In this document: one piece after another, positions 21,360 to 31,502 of the stretch | How the letters are laid out: every line of letters starts with the position of its first letter | Numbering within the stretch: position 1 is the stretch's first letter | Assembly: GCA_022494885.1 (NCBI GenBank) | Contig: JAGVSM010003785.1 | Location: forward strand, 124,001 to 188,000 | Direction of reading: 5' to 3' | Source of the DNA: Micrasema longulum | Lineage: Eukaryota > Arthropoda > Insecta > Trichoptera > Brachycentridae | Length of the DNA: 64,000 bases | The notes under the pieces: generated by a model | Told to the model about the DNA's origin: nothing | The model's input: the letters and a program-made list of their open reading frames with translations, nothing else | Database searches by the model: none | Position numbers and translations under genes: made by a program

Positions 21360-21442
21360 TTATACCTGAAGCGTAAGACTAATCATCGAGATGGTAAACG
21401 CTACGGTTGGTGTACCAGTGCGTTGCCCAATGCGCCATCTCT
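21360..21442 (+). mobile_element. SINE-B 3' fragment
   Basis: CTGAAGCGTAAGACTAATCATC and TTGGTGTACCAGTGCGTTGCC match the SINE-B body. The head and the ATG tail are missing. Confidence 0.4.
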
Positions 21443-23215
21443 TGTTAACGCTTTTTTTTTAATTATCGTTTATATTGCCAAAATGAACACCAAGGATTGT
21501 CTGTTTCTCACTGGTTAAGTCTATAATAAAGTATGTGATAAAATCATGGGGCCATTCAACCAGAACCAATATCAAAATGATGCAGGTTCTACAGTATGCC
21601 ATTATTTAGTCAGTTGTGCCACTATTCAATCAGAGAGATAACAAAAGACTCCTTTACAAATCACCCAAAACTCCAGTCCAAGGAATTTTGTGGTTCTGCA
21701 TCATTTTAGAGCAGTATAATTCTAATATTTTTTTAATTTATCAAAATTATAATCACAACACTCGCTTTATTATAATGATGGTTTAGTGATCCTTAAAATT
21801 AGTCGTAAATATGACAGTAGAACATTCAATTATATTGGACCTTACATTTTTAATTTTATTTCTACTGACCGTAGATTTCATAGTATATATAATAAGAAGA
21901 AAAAAAAGGCTTCTTAATCAAGAGTTATGTTTTTTGCATTAAAATAAAGTGAATTTGGGGTATTTATTTCAACTTATAAAAGCACATACATACATAAATA
22001 ACGAAAGTGGGCTTCGGTGTTTTATTCACGTATGAAATAGTTTATTGCGATAATTTCAGACTATTTAAAACTTCAAAACGGCAAAAAATGGACTCCCGTG
22101 TTTTATCCTCCAATAGCAGTTTTATTTGAATTGTTGATTTGGGGTAAACTTTTAACTTTAAAAGTGCTAGTTACGCGACATTTACTCTAAGTTTACACAC
22201 ATATACATAGCATATTTACTAAGATGAGGCATTTTAATTTATTTGCTACCTACTGGGCCCTGAAAGATGTTGCAATTGCCTACCGTGGGTACCAATTATT
22301 GTCCTGGTCCCAGAATAACAACTGAATTGATCGTGTGTACGTGTGCTTTTTATATTCTCACCGCGATCGCAAATAAGATATTTTTGCGATCAATAACTCA
22401 TAAAATCCACTGTGTCGCGTAATCGTCAAGTGCCCCTCTTTCCTGACATCCTGACCACAAGATCTGATATGATCCTGACTGCCGCGACAGAAGTTGCCAG
22501 AACCCAGAATAAGGTGGGTAATTGCATTCATTGTATTTAGGGTTCCGTGGCAAAGCAAATAAAGGATAACGCATTCCGCGAACCAGCATTTCGAGCGTTC
22601 ATCTGATATCAAGCAAGTGGAGCTATCAAGTGCAATATTTCACAACCAGTAAAATGTAGTTACGAAATTGTTCCAGAAACCCGACAACATCTTTCAAAAA
22701 GGCAACATTTTTTTTTTTTAATAAGTCAAATAATGTACTTGCTTCATTTTAGTAGTGACGCGTCACAATACACCCATATCGTTCGCGTGTATGCACACGT
22801 ATGTGCGCGTACGTATGTGAGCGTGTGTGTATATTCCATTTGGTAGTATCGAGTCATAATTTGGCGGGAAATGATACAATTTTATATTATTGTTTCGAAA
22901 ACATTACGGGCAATCGAATAACGACCAATTATGAATTAATTCATCATTATATTTTTATTATTAATAATAGGATACGCGGTATCAGACAGTTTTGATGAAT
23001 AGGGATTTGAACATCGTTTTTTATCACTCTCTCGCAAATGACTCCCAAAAACAGTACAAAACAGACAACGGCACGTCGGACTGTTTATGCCCAACTAAAA
23101 TCGACACGTTTTCCGCGCCTTTAAACTTAATTGATTTTGATGTGTTTTAAAAAAGATCGTCAGAATATATTTTTTTGTTTCGTCACTATATACGTTTTTT
23201 CAAAAATATTTATTA
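21443..23215. other. Intergenic DNA, no gene recognised
   Basis: The stretch is AT-rich with a moderately GC-rich island at about 22400-22610. Overlapping minus-strand frames there show no known domain. An alternating purine-pyrimidine run of about 45 bp (CACACGTATGTGCGCGTACG type) lies at about 22790-22832. Confidence 0.35.
22790..22832. repeat. Alternating purine-pyrimidine tract
   Basis: ATGCACACGTATGTGCGCGT and the following ACGTATGTGAGCGTGTGTGT form a degenerate CA/TG-like microsatellite with the potential to adopt Z-DNA. Confidence 0.5.
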
Positions 23216-23279
23216 TTATTTAAATCTTAAAGTAGGGCACACATATCATACATATTGTTATGTGTGTTCTAATAATAAC

Positions 23280-23870
23280 ATTGCAAATATATTTAATTTA
23301 TAAATTGTTTATCACACATGTCTTGACCATTATTTTAAATTTTGATATGTTTTTTTCTTCATAAATATTTTTTTCCATTTCGTAATACTTTTTAATTGCT
23401 TTAAATAAAATTGAATTTTGTGACTTTGCCTTTTTCCTAAATGGAAGTCTAATTTTGTTCTTTTCTCTAGTATTGTGATCGTGTTCATGCTGGTTCCGAT
23501 CAATTTTTTTCCAAAATTCTGTTTTTTTTTTAGAGTTTATAATTTTATGAACAAATATCATTGTATTGTAAAATATTCTTTGTTTATATGTTAATAATTT
23601 CATTTCATTTACCATCGACTTTACCCTCGTATATCTGTTTTTTTTCAAAATGATTCTAAAGGCTTTATTTTGTAATACAGTTAGTTTATCTATGTTTTCT
23701 TTGTTTGATAAAATAAAATGCTACTACAGTAGTTAACGTGTGGTTCAATAATTGCTTTGTAAATAGTTTTGCAGGAGTCCTTATCAATAAATCTTCTGAT
23801 CCTTCCCAAAATTGATATTTTTTTTGCAATCTTATTTATTATCATAATTGTACTGTACGTACAAAGACAA
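23280..23870 (-). mobile_element. LINE reverse transcriptase, C-terminal part
   Basis: Upstream parts read AIIEPHVNYCSSILF and DKLTVLQNKAFRIIL, the P-x-x-x-Y-x-x-x-V-(Y/W) and LQN(K)A-x-R-x-I blocks of CR1/jockey-like reverse transcriptases. The main frame 23648-23298 follows with MKLLTYKQRIFYNTMIFVHK and ends at a stop. At least one frameshift separates the blocks. Confidence 0.6.
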
Positions 23871-24088
23871 CGGATAAAACTGGACGCATTTTTAAGGATT
23901 TTTTTATGGTTCTAGTTCCCATAATAAAATATTTTTCAAAAAACGGAACAATAGAAACACGTCAATGGTAAATATCTATGGTGTGTAAAAAAATCATTGC
24001 GTTAGTGCCATAATCCAGGGAGACAATACGAAAATACCTTTGTACGAAGAAAGGTGAGACCGCTATTCTTTTTATCGTTTTTTTTGTG

Positions 24089-24240
24089 TGTGACTCGCGC
24101 ATGGAAGGTTCTGGATTCGATTTTCGCTGAAAACACAGAAATTAAAAGTGATTTTCCTCAAGCCTGGGTCATCTGTGCTGTAATTCACTACTGTAAATTG
24201 GGCCTCCTGGATTGCAGTGTGAAAATAATTTTTTTTTAAA
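24089..24240 (+). mobile_element. SINE-A, 5' truncated
   Basis: It starts inside the head at TGACTCGCGCATGGAAGG. The B-box is degraded (CTGGATTCGATTTTCGCTG), and the body AAGCCTGGGTCATCTGTGC to GGGCCTCCTGG and a T/A tail are kept. Confidence 0.6.
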
Positions 24241-24299
24241 TAAATAAAATACACCCAGACCAATTGAGAAAAAATAGTAAAAAATTAGATTTCAACCCC

Positions 24300-24860
24300 T
24301 GGGGAGCTATTGAGATCAACAAATTACAACAGAGATGATGAAAATTTTGGAGAAGAAAATATGTAAGTCAAGGCATTTACTGGGCTATGACCCTTCATTA
24401 GCTGTTTCATCCACATGTTTCACAGTGTGTAGAGTGGCCACTTAAACCTGGCGATGACACGTTATTAGCCCTGTAAATGCCTAGATTTCAATATTCCCTT
24501 CATAAGTGTTTTTAAGATTCTTTTAATTCACAAAAGTCAACAGATAGAAGAGTTGAGGTGCAGATGAAGGGTAGATGTTTAAACATAGGCAGAACGGTGA
24601 ATGATGAATGAAGGAACCAGGTTGTAGCCCCGTGGCTAGTGTCTCGGACACACGAATCAGAGGTCCGTGGTTTGTCCGAGTTTGTAAAGTGGCCACTTAA
24701 ACCAGCCAATGGCAGATCATAAGCCCAGTAAATGCCTAGAATTCCATATTCCCTTCTCAAAAATGTGTTCCCTCTCTGTTGCAACAAATCTAAATATGAA
24801 CAACTCCCTGGGGAGAAAATCCAGCCAGTCTGCAAGCATTTGAACATACTCAAATCATTG
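24300..24860. repeat. FBR foldback carrying SINE-C
   Basis: The left part is in plus order (CAACAGAGATGATG, AAGTCAAGGCATTTACTGG). From about 24421 it is reversed (CACAGTGTGTAGAGTGGCC), then broken by SINE-C at 24612, then resumes at GTAAAGTGGCCACTTAAACC. It ends CCAGTCTGCAAGCATTTGAAC. Confidence 0.55.
24612..24680 (+). mobile_element. SINE-C head inside FBR
   Basis: CCAGGTTGTAGCCCCGTGGC, GTGTCTCGGACAC and AGAGGTCCGTGGTTTG are the SINE-C head. It sits at the same point of the FBR unit as the copy at 26187 (just after CAGAAYGGTRAATGAT). Confidence 0.55.
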
Positions 24861-24959
24861 TTGAAATATTTTTATATTATTTCATTTTACAAATTTACGG
24901 ACAATGTCCAATTTAAACAAATCAAATAACAAAAAATGTTTGAAGATACATATTTCTTC

Positions 24960-25473
24960 GATTTTTCCATCTTATTTATTTATTTAGTTCTATGTAACAT
25001 AGTCTAATATATATTTACAACACAATATTTACATCTATACTTATTCTAACATTATTTATCACTATTATACACTTAGTATCCTAATTTATAATATAAACTG
25101 TTTCATATGTACATTTTCATTAATTATATTCACTATTTACACTATTAACTACCTAATATTTTTCACATATATACTTTTTACATTTAATTTTAAATATATT
25201 TACATTAATTTCATTTTTTATGCTTTCTGGCATTTCTTCAAATAGTTGTATTCCCTTGTACATGCGGCAGTTCTGGGACATTGCTTTTGATTTCTTTTCC
25301 AGTCTTATATTTTTAGATCCTCTTGTTGCATAGTTTCTATGAAAGAACTCATTATTTTTTAGTTTATTTTGAAAATATCTCGGAACTATTCCTTTAATAA
25401 TTTTGTTTATTTCATTGGCAACATTGAATTTGATTCTTTGATCAATTGTCATGATATCTAGAAGTTGAATCAT
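24960..25473 (-). mobile_element. LINE reverse transcriptase C-terminus and tail
   Basis: The minus frame 25473-25153 reads TIDQRIKFNVANEINKI, then IVPRYFQNKL, then NCRMYKGIQLFEEMPESIK, then NIFKIKCKKYI, then a stop. It has the R-x-x-F/Y, P-x-Y-(L/F), G-x-x-x-(Y/L)-(N/F)-x-(L/M)-P and FK blocks of LINE C-termini. The AT-rich tail reaches about 24960. Confidence 0.6.
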
Positions 25474-25499
25474 TTTCTAAACATTTGTTCGTCTCCCAC

Positions 25500-26186
25500 A
25501 TCTTAGTGAAGTTAAAAAGCCAAAACCATCATTGTTGCGAAGAGATTATCCGATTGAATTATTTTACCTTCAAGGCAACGCCTGAATTTTTTTAAATAAA
25601 ATCAACTGGTCCAAGAAGACTGGTTGCCTAGTCGGCGAATAATTCAGTGAGATGAATCTCACCTACATTAATAAAGGCTTCTGATATGTGTGTCCGCGAT
25701 ACCACCTCGATACAAACCCCTGTTCAAACGAACTAAACGTGTTTTGTAATTTATTGCAAAAGATAGAGAAAATATTTTCAAAGGGGGAAAATGGAAGTCT
25801 AGGCATTTACAGGGCTTATGACCTGTCATTGGCTGGCCACTCAACACACTTTGTAACCGTTCACCGTTCTGCCTGTGTTTAAACATTTACATTTCCTTAT
25901 CGCTTCTGAAGGAAAGGTTTCAGAGAAAGAGCTGAAACCTTTATTAATTTGGGTAAGATTCTTTAAACGATGTTTTGAGTATGTCCAAATACTTGCAGAT
26001 TGGCTGGATTTTCTCCCTGGGGAGTTATTCATATTTAAATTTGTTGCAACAGAGAGGGAAAACACCTACCCACATGATAAAGGTTTCAGCTCTTTTGATT
26101 CACAAACGTCAACAAATAGAAGAGTTGAGGTGTAGATGAAGGGTAGACGTTTAAACATGGGCAGAATGGTAAATGATTAATAAAGG
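25500..26186. repeat. FBR copies in both orientations
   Basis: Several partial units are joined. Markers are a reversed AATCTCACCTACATTAATAA, a forward GTCTAGGCATTTACAGGGC to CATTCTGCC-like stretch, a new start CGATGTTTTGAGTATGTCC at about 25969, and a reversed end with GTCAACAAATAGAAGAGTTG and GTTTAAACATGGGCAGAATGG leading into SINE-C. Confidence 0.5.
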
Positions 26187-26330
26187 GACCGGGTTGTGGT
26201 CACGTGGCTAGTGTCTCGGACTTACGGATGAAAGGTCCGTGGTTCGAATCCCACTTTACCACAACTTGAGGTAAATTTTTTAATAGTGAGTTTATTTACA
26301 ACTCGTTGAAAATTGCCCTAAAAAATTGTT
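26187..26330 (+). mobile_element. SINE-C copy
   Basis: ACCGGGTTGTGGTCACGTGGC, a perfect B-box GGTTCGAATCCCAC, and a short body AATAGTGAGTTTATTTACAAC then CTCGTTGAAAATTGCCCT. The last motif also occurs at about 63411 on the plus strand, suggesting another SINE-C 3' end there. Confidence 0.6.
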
Positions 26331-26394
26331 CAAAAAATGCAAATTTTTCCTTTTAAAAAAATCAAAATATTACACAGTGTGTAGTGATTATTTT

Positions 26395-26735
26395 TATTTC
26401 ATTATTCCATGTCCGCTCCCTAGTTGGAGGTTGGAGCATATGGTGTCTACAAAGATCCTCTAAGCATCTCTGCCGGCTACCAGCTCCTATGCTTTTTCCA
26501 AAGTCAGGTTCGCGTCCCGTAGTTCTGCCACGAACTGCCGACGAAAAGTCAGCAGTGGACGTCCAGGACGCCGAGAGCCTGATGCCTTGTAAAGTAGGCA
26601 AGCGTGGTTAAGGCTCTTAGGAGGCATCCGTAGCACATGGCCAAGCCAACCGTATCGCCTCCGCTTGATGACAGTTGTCACCGGAGTTTGCTGCGTCCGT
26701 TCTCTTATTACTTCATAGTTGTACTTTAGTGTGTA
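26395..26735 (-). mobile_element. LINE C-terminal fragment (GHVLRM type)
   Basis: The minus frame reads VIKRRRYGWLGHVLRMP, then GSRRPGRPLLTFRRQFVAEL, then NLTLEKA. Other frames continue with AGRDA and CSNLQLGSGHGI. R-W-x-GH-V-x-RM followed by R-R-x-GRP-x-x-T-W/F-R is the conserved end of RTE-like and related LINE polyproteins. Confidence 0.6.
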
Positions 26736-26915
26736 GATTGGCCATTTTAATCAACTAATGACAGGTCATAAACCCTGTAAACGCCTAGACAATTAAATCC
26801 CCTTATCAAATATGTTTTCCCCCTCAATTGCAACAAATTTTGAACGTAATAACTGGCATGGAAGGAAATCCAGATTGTCTACAAACATATGGCCATACTA
26901 AAAACATTTAAGTCA
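26736..26915 (-). repeat. FBR partial copy, reversed
   Basis: GTGTAGATTGGCCATTTTAATC, GACAGGTCATAAACCCTG, GTTTTCCCCCTCAATTGC and CCAGATTGTCTACAAACATATG are the reversed FBR landmarks. Confidence 0.45.
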
Positions 26916-26930
26916 TGAAATATTTCATCA

Positions 26931-27379
26931 TCATCATTATTCCCCTTCCCGCACCTAATGGTGCATAGGGCATTGCATTGGTACATCAACTGCAGCGGAT
27001 CTTGATATTTTTTTTGTTACATGAAGGTATGATGATCAGTCTTACGCTTCAGGTACCAGTCCAGGGACTATGAAATATTCTATTGTAAAAACACAATTTT
27101 GTTTGTATTTGTAATTTGTATTTTTTTATTTTTGCACCGCAACAGGCCAGGAGGCCCAATTACATTAGTGAATTACATCACAGAACACCCAGGCCTGAGA
27201 AAAATCACATTTAATTTTTGTGTTCTCACCGGGAATCGAACCCGGAACCTTCCGTGTGTGAGTCAAGCGTCTTGACCTCTACACCAATTGAATCAATATT
27301 TCATGTTGACCATGTCGGGAATGGACCCAGAGACTTCTTGCATTGTAGGCAAACGCGCTGGCCACAACACCACGAACCC
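26931..27379 (-). mobile_element. SINE-B interrupted by SINE-A
   Basis: The tail side (ATCATCATTATTCC, CACCTAATGGTGCATAGGG, GTCTTACGCTTCAGGTACC) runs to about 27119. The tRNA-like side resumes at about 27290 (ATATTTCATGTTGACCATGTC to GAACCCGACA). The insert is a reversed SINE-A, so SINE-A was active after this SINE-B copy arrived. Confidence 0.7.
27120..27287 (-). mobile_element. SINE-A nested in SINE-B
   Basis: Reversed landmarks are GCACCGCAACAGGCCAGG, ACAGAACACCCAGGCCTG, GGGAATCGAACCCGGAACC and GTCTTGACCTCTACACCA. The last bases of the head are missing. Confidence 0.7.
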
Positions 27380-27832
27380 GACACGATATTTACCTGTTTT
27401 TAAATGTATTTTTATGCTACAAAATTTCTATGTTGATTTATTTCGACGGCTTACGCCTTTAACAAAAAATAAAATAATCATAAAAAACAATTATAATTTT
27501 ATAATATTATAATAATTATTTATAATATTTATAATAATTATTACGTAGTGTTTAAAACTGTCTGAACATTTGGTTAATTATCTCTGTTTATTAAGTTAGT
27601 CTTCTTTGTTTATTCTCAAATGTTAAAATATTTTTTTTAAATATATTGTTAAGTGTCCTCGGCACGGGTAACCCCCAGTGGGGTCACATTATTTTTTTAT
27701 TATTGATTATAATTTATAATGGAAAAAAAACATGAATAAATAAATAATGAAACAAAATACAAAACACCTGTACACAAGTGAAGAAAATATAGATTCATTA
27801 ATATATATATACATAAATAGTATTTATTATGT
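27380..27832. other. AT-rich intergenic DNA
   Basis: TTATAATAATTATT-type near-palindromes cluster at about 27485-27545. AAGTGTCCTCGGCACGGGTAA at about 27651 resembles the LINE tail at 29370 (CCTCGACACGGGTTGTGCCC). Confidence 0.35.
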
Positions 27833-28148
27833 GTCCTGGTGGATGAAGAATGATAGTTCTGTGTTTCACACACATTGTTCTATGAAACTAGAACCCTAAA
27901 CGAGTGTTTTCCACTCGATGGCTGCTCTCAGGTAAAAATCCTAAAACAGGAAATCTAGGGGGGGTAAGTCCGCCTCGTAGTGTAGTGGTTAGCGCGTTAT
28001 TCTACTATGATGAAGGTCCTGGGTTGGTGGACGTGAATTATTCATAATAAAGGTTTTTTAAACTGCAATATTTCATTGTTTCTGGACTGGCATCTAAAAA
28101 GCAGGACTGATCAACTTACCTTTATGTAGCAGATGATTGAAATACGCT
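27833..28148 (+). mobile_element. Module plus SINE-B composite
   Basis: Module (GTGGATGAAGAATGATAGTT, GAGTGTTTTCCACTCGATG, GCTCTCAGGTAAAAATCC) then GTCCGCCTCGTAGTGTAGTGG at 27967, a weakened B-box, and a SINE-B body to about 28148. This is the clearest copy of the composite. Confidence 0.55.
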
Positions 28149-28149
28149 T

Positions 28150-28530
28150 ATAATGTTTTGAGTATGTCCAAATGCTTGCAGACTGGCTAGATTTTCTCCC
28201 TGGGGAGTCGTTCATATTTAAATTTGTTGCAACAGAGAGGGAAAACATTTTTGAGAACGGAATATGGAACAGAACCCACTAGGTGAATTGGTTCAGCCGG
28301 ATGAATCTCACCCACATAATAAAGGTTTCAGATCTTTTACTTCACAAAAGTCAACAGATGGAAGAGTTTAGGAAATGTGGATGTTCAAACATAGGCAAAA
28401 CGGTGAATGTTAACAGTATGTAAAGTGGCCACTTAGACCAGCCAATGACAGGTCATAGGCCCTGTAAATGTCTAGACTCCCATATTCGCTTCTCAAAAAT
28501 GTTTCCCTCTCTGTTGCAATAAATTTAAAT
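28150..28530. repeat. FBR foldback copy
   Basis: A forward start TAATGTTTTGAGTATGTCC to GAGAGGGAAAACATTTTTGAG, then a reversed unit (GGATGAATCTCACCCACATA, AGTCAACAGATGGAAGAG, GTAAAGTGGCCACTTAGACC) that ends at TTTCCCTCTCTGTTGCAA, complementary to the start. Confidence 0.6.
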
Positions 28531-28589
28531 AAGAAATACGCTTAATTTAGTTTAAAAATGTACTGTCGTATGCACCATTGGGTGCGGAA

Positions 28590-28716
28590 ATGGGAATTGT
28601 GATCAGTGTGCCAGTCCAGGAACAATAAAAACATGTAGTTTATACTTCTAGGAATCGAACTCAGTACCTCAATCATAGCGGGCAAACGCTCCAACTACCA
28701 CATTACGTGGCGAATC
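28590..28716 (-). mobile_element. SINE-B, rearranged
   Basis: Reversed SINE-B parts occur out of full length: GTGCCAGTCCAGGAAC, AGGAATCGAACTCAGTACC and GGCAAACGCTCC. The head ends in a variant CACGTAATGTGG-like form next to the module at 28717. Confidence 0.45.
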
Positions 28717-28835
28717 TCCGCCCGATTTTATTTTTCGTGGTTTTTACCCGAGAGTTTAGTGGAAAACACTCGTCTACTAAAGAACTGTATTCCTCATCCG
28801 TTCAGACGCAGAACAAAGTAGTTCGGTAACCAATA
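28717..28835 (-). repeat. SINE-B upstream module, reversed
   Basis: GGTTTTTACCCGAGAGTTTAG, GTGGAAAACACTCGTCTAC and AGAACTGTATTCCTCATCCG are the reverse of the module at 27833, again directly next to a SINE-B head. Confidence 0.5.
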
Positions 28836-29160
28836 CTAACGCGCTGGCAACGCATTGCCTACCACCACCCCGAGAGGTGTCAGTGTATGGAGTAAAGAAT
28901 CCGAGGGGTTGTTAGCCCCGGCCGTCGCATGTAACCCACTGGCAATGAATCCGAAGGGTCAATAACCTACCCCTAGTTAGGGGCGGAAGGCGGAAGAGTC
29001 AAGGAATTCACTAAACGGATCTAAGGATTTTTATTTAAGGGAATTCGTGTATTGACGAAACCGAGTATTGCAACAGAGAATGAAAACCATTTATAAACTA
29101 TAATATTCATATCCAGGCGTCTTCTTCTTCATTTTTAAAAATATCTTAAGATCTGTGTAA
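28836..29160. other. Unassigned, GC-richer core
   Basis: About 28850-29010 has GGGGTTGTTAGCCCCGGCCG and CTACCCCTAGTTAGGGGCGG, both short hairpins, and two copies of GAATCCGA(G/A)GGGT. No match to other families here; class unknown. Confidence 0.35.
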
Positions 29161-29215
29161 CAGAGAACTAGTTAACATATTACAACAGAGATAGAGAACA
29201 TTTTAGAGAAGGTAA

Positions 29216-29454
29216 TTTCTTTTTCTTTCTTTTTTATTTTTTTTTCTCTCTTATATGTATATATATATCTGTGTGGATTTAAATGTGAATAAGTAATATT
29301 TTATATGTATTTTATATATTTATTTTTAGACAAAATAAGTATAATATATTAAATCATGTAAATGAATGCCTCGACACGGGTTGTGCCCAGTAAGGCATTC
29401 ATATTTAAAAAAAAAGTTTTATGTAAAACGTGAAATAATAAATAAATAAATAAA
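29216..29454 (+). mobile_element. LINE 3' tail in FBR
   Basis: The segment ends in repeated AATA units and carries CCTCGACACGGGTTGTGCCC, absent from uninterrupted FBR copies. A pyrimidine-rich start and A-rich end suggest a short plus-strand LINE tail. Confidence 0.45.
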
Positions 29455-29494
29455 TAATATATAAGTCTAGGCTTCTACAGGGCTTATGACCTGT

Positions 29495-30380
29495 TATTTA
29501 TTTATTTATTTGACACTTTATATACATATACAATATATATACATATAAAGGCGGGCATATTGCCTTAAGGCAATTTCTTCCTACCTACCCAAACCGTTCA
29601 GTTTGAGAAAATTATAAATACATGGACATATTGAATCTTACAATTTTATACAAAAATTAAAAACAAAGATTAACAAAATATAAATATATTTTTTAAAAAT
29701 TAACACTATACTATGAAGAGAGGAGAGGGGGGGATAGGAAGGAAAGAAGAAGGATAAAGGAACAATTTAAATATTTCGATAGTGACATTTCAATCTTGAC
29801 TTAAATGTAAATAAAGAAGGGGCGTCTCTAACATTAGTGGGTAGATTATTCCACAATCGAGCGGCTACTACTGTGAAAGAGGAGGCAAGAAAATTAGAGC
29901 GATGACAGGGTATTAAAAGGGTTCTCTCGTTACTAGAACGAAGAGATAGTCCGTGTTGCGAAAGAGGTTGGATGAGCTCTCTCAGATAAACAGGCGAAGT
30001 AGGATTTAAAATATTGTGAAGAAGTGATAGAATGTGAATGTTCCTTCTATGCCTGATACTGAGCCGGTGTAGTTGCGTGCGATACTCGGTTATGTGGTCA
30101 AATTTACGAAGATTAAAGATATAAAGAATACAAATATTCTGCAATCGTTCTAACTTATCAAGTAATTCAGAGTTAGCATCTGGATAACATACATCCGCAT
30201 AGTCAAGGAGTGGAAGAAGTAAGCTCTGGACTAATGTTTGCTTAACATTAATTGGCAAGAAATTCTGTAATCTTTTAAGTGAGTGCAAACTGCTATAAAG
30301 TTTACGACTAACTTCGTTAACCTGATCGTGCCACCCTAAATGCTTATGAATGATAATACTTAAGTTTTTGACTGAAGTCA
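29495..30380 (-). mobile_element. LINE family beta, 5' truncated
   Basis: An open minus-strand frame of 204 codons (30381 to 29767) encodes the C-terminal part of a reverse transcriptase. Readable blocks are LLLPLLDYADVCY, then KLERLQNICILYIFNLR, then LHRLSIRHRRN, then AARLWNNLPTNVRD, then FTFKSRLKCH. It lacks the catalytic core. A 3' UTR of about 270 bp ends in TTTATT repeats. The intact frame suggests a fairly recent insertion. It sits inside an FBR unit; the 38631 copy is close in sequence. Confidence 0.75.
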
Positions 30381-30528
30381 TTGACTGGTTTAAGTTGCCA
30401 CTTTACACACTGTGTAACATTCACCATTCCGCCCATATTTGAACATCTTTGTTCCTTCAATTCTTTCATCTGTTGATGTTTGTGAAGTGAAAGATCTGAA
30501 ACCTTTATTTATGCGGGTGAGATTCATC

Positions 30529-30815
30529 AATTTATTTTTTTTAAATTGTATTTTATTAATTTTATTTATTAGGGATATCAACAGTAATACATGTAAAAAT
30601 AAATATAACAAATAAAATATACAGAGAATAAAACCAATGACAGATATCCACAGAAATACATTAAATACACGTACAATACATACTAGTGTGTTTGTGTGAG
30701 TGTAAGTGTGTGAGAGGGTGGGGAAGTGGGTGTTATAATGGAATGAGGGTGGACATGTGTGTAAATATTATTGCACAAGTGTCAAAAATATACAAAATAT
30801 TAAGAATAAAAAAAA
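30529..30815 (-). mobile_element. LINE alpha-like 3' tail in FBR
   Basis: Read on the minus strand it ends near TGTTGATATCCCTAATAAATA, close to the alpha tail TGTTGATTTCCCAAATAAAA. The rest is a GT-rich 3' UTR-like stretch. It interrupts the FBR unit between GAGATTCATC and ACCTACATACTAGG. Confidence 0.45.
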
Positions 30816-31018
30816 TCACCTACATACTAGGCAACGCCTGAAATTTTTTCAATTTCTATACTAATGGACCAGGTGGATTTATCAACAATATATTGAGTTT
30901 GTCGAAATTTTTTTAGACAAGGACTGTATTCAAATCCCTGGGGAGCTGTTAATTTTAACATATTACAACAAAGATAAAGAACTTTTATTAAAGAAATTTA
31001 ACAGCTTCCGAGGGAGCT

Positions 31019-31500
31019 GAGTTGAATTCCACTCTCCACCAGAAAGACAATTTCTGACCTCACAAAGTGATATACACTATAATAGATTGCCCAAAATTAC
31101 TGTCCAGGGTCAGGATAAACTTTCCTGTACCCCCAAGGACCACCAGACTCCGACACATGTTCCAGTGTGAGTACAACAGGACTAACTTCACCCACCATTC
31201 TCCCCATCCCTGGTGAGCATCCACAGAACAGCTAATGATTATGCTGAGCTGTTGGACTTCTGGCTGGCTCCACACACTCCTGCTGCTATCAAATTAGCTA
31301 TCCTATCCATCGGATGGCCACCCCCTCAATTCTCCTCTTTTTGATTTATATTCATCTTTACTTATTTTCTTTTTCTTTTATTTTTATAATTAACATTTTA
31401 GTGAAATAATTCTGATTATGTTTTGTGTCAATTACTATAATACTTTATGTACTTCTTAGCCAAATATTGTAAAAGCTCTCTTAGTGTTTATTAAATAAAA
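31019..31500 (+). mobile_element. LINE family epsilon, 3' end
   Basis: Frames with shifts read YTIIDCPKLLS, then PPRTTRLRHMFQCEYNRTNF. The minus-strand copy at 59158-59535 reads VICTIIDCPKLLSLINFLYP. The C-G-L-L and P-x-R...F blocks match the C-terminal domain seen in family alpha at 37476. The tail ends with TGTAAAAGCTCTCTTAGTG and AAATAAAA. Confidence 0.55.
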
Positions 31501-31502
31501 TA

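Larger units (their letters stand above)
29171..31018 (+). repeat. FBR unit split by three LINE insertions
   Basis: The unit can be followed in order through 29171-29215, 29455-29493, 30379-30528 and 30816-31018 (AACATATTACAACAGAG, then GTCTAGGCTTCTACAGGGC, then CATTGACTGGTTTAAG, then ACCTACATACTAGGCAACG, then a new AACATATTACAACAAAG). Each gap is filled by a LINE 3' end. Confidence 0.6.

Noticed and set aside
22358..22612. Two overlapping minus-strand frames of 63-84 residues
   Set aside because: Neither resembles a known domain. The island is only moderately GC-rich, and both frames cover the same DNA.
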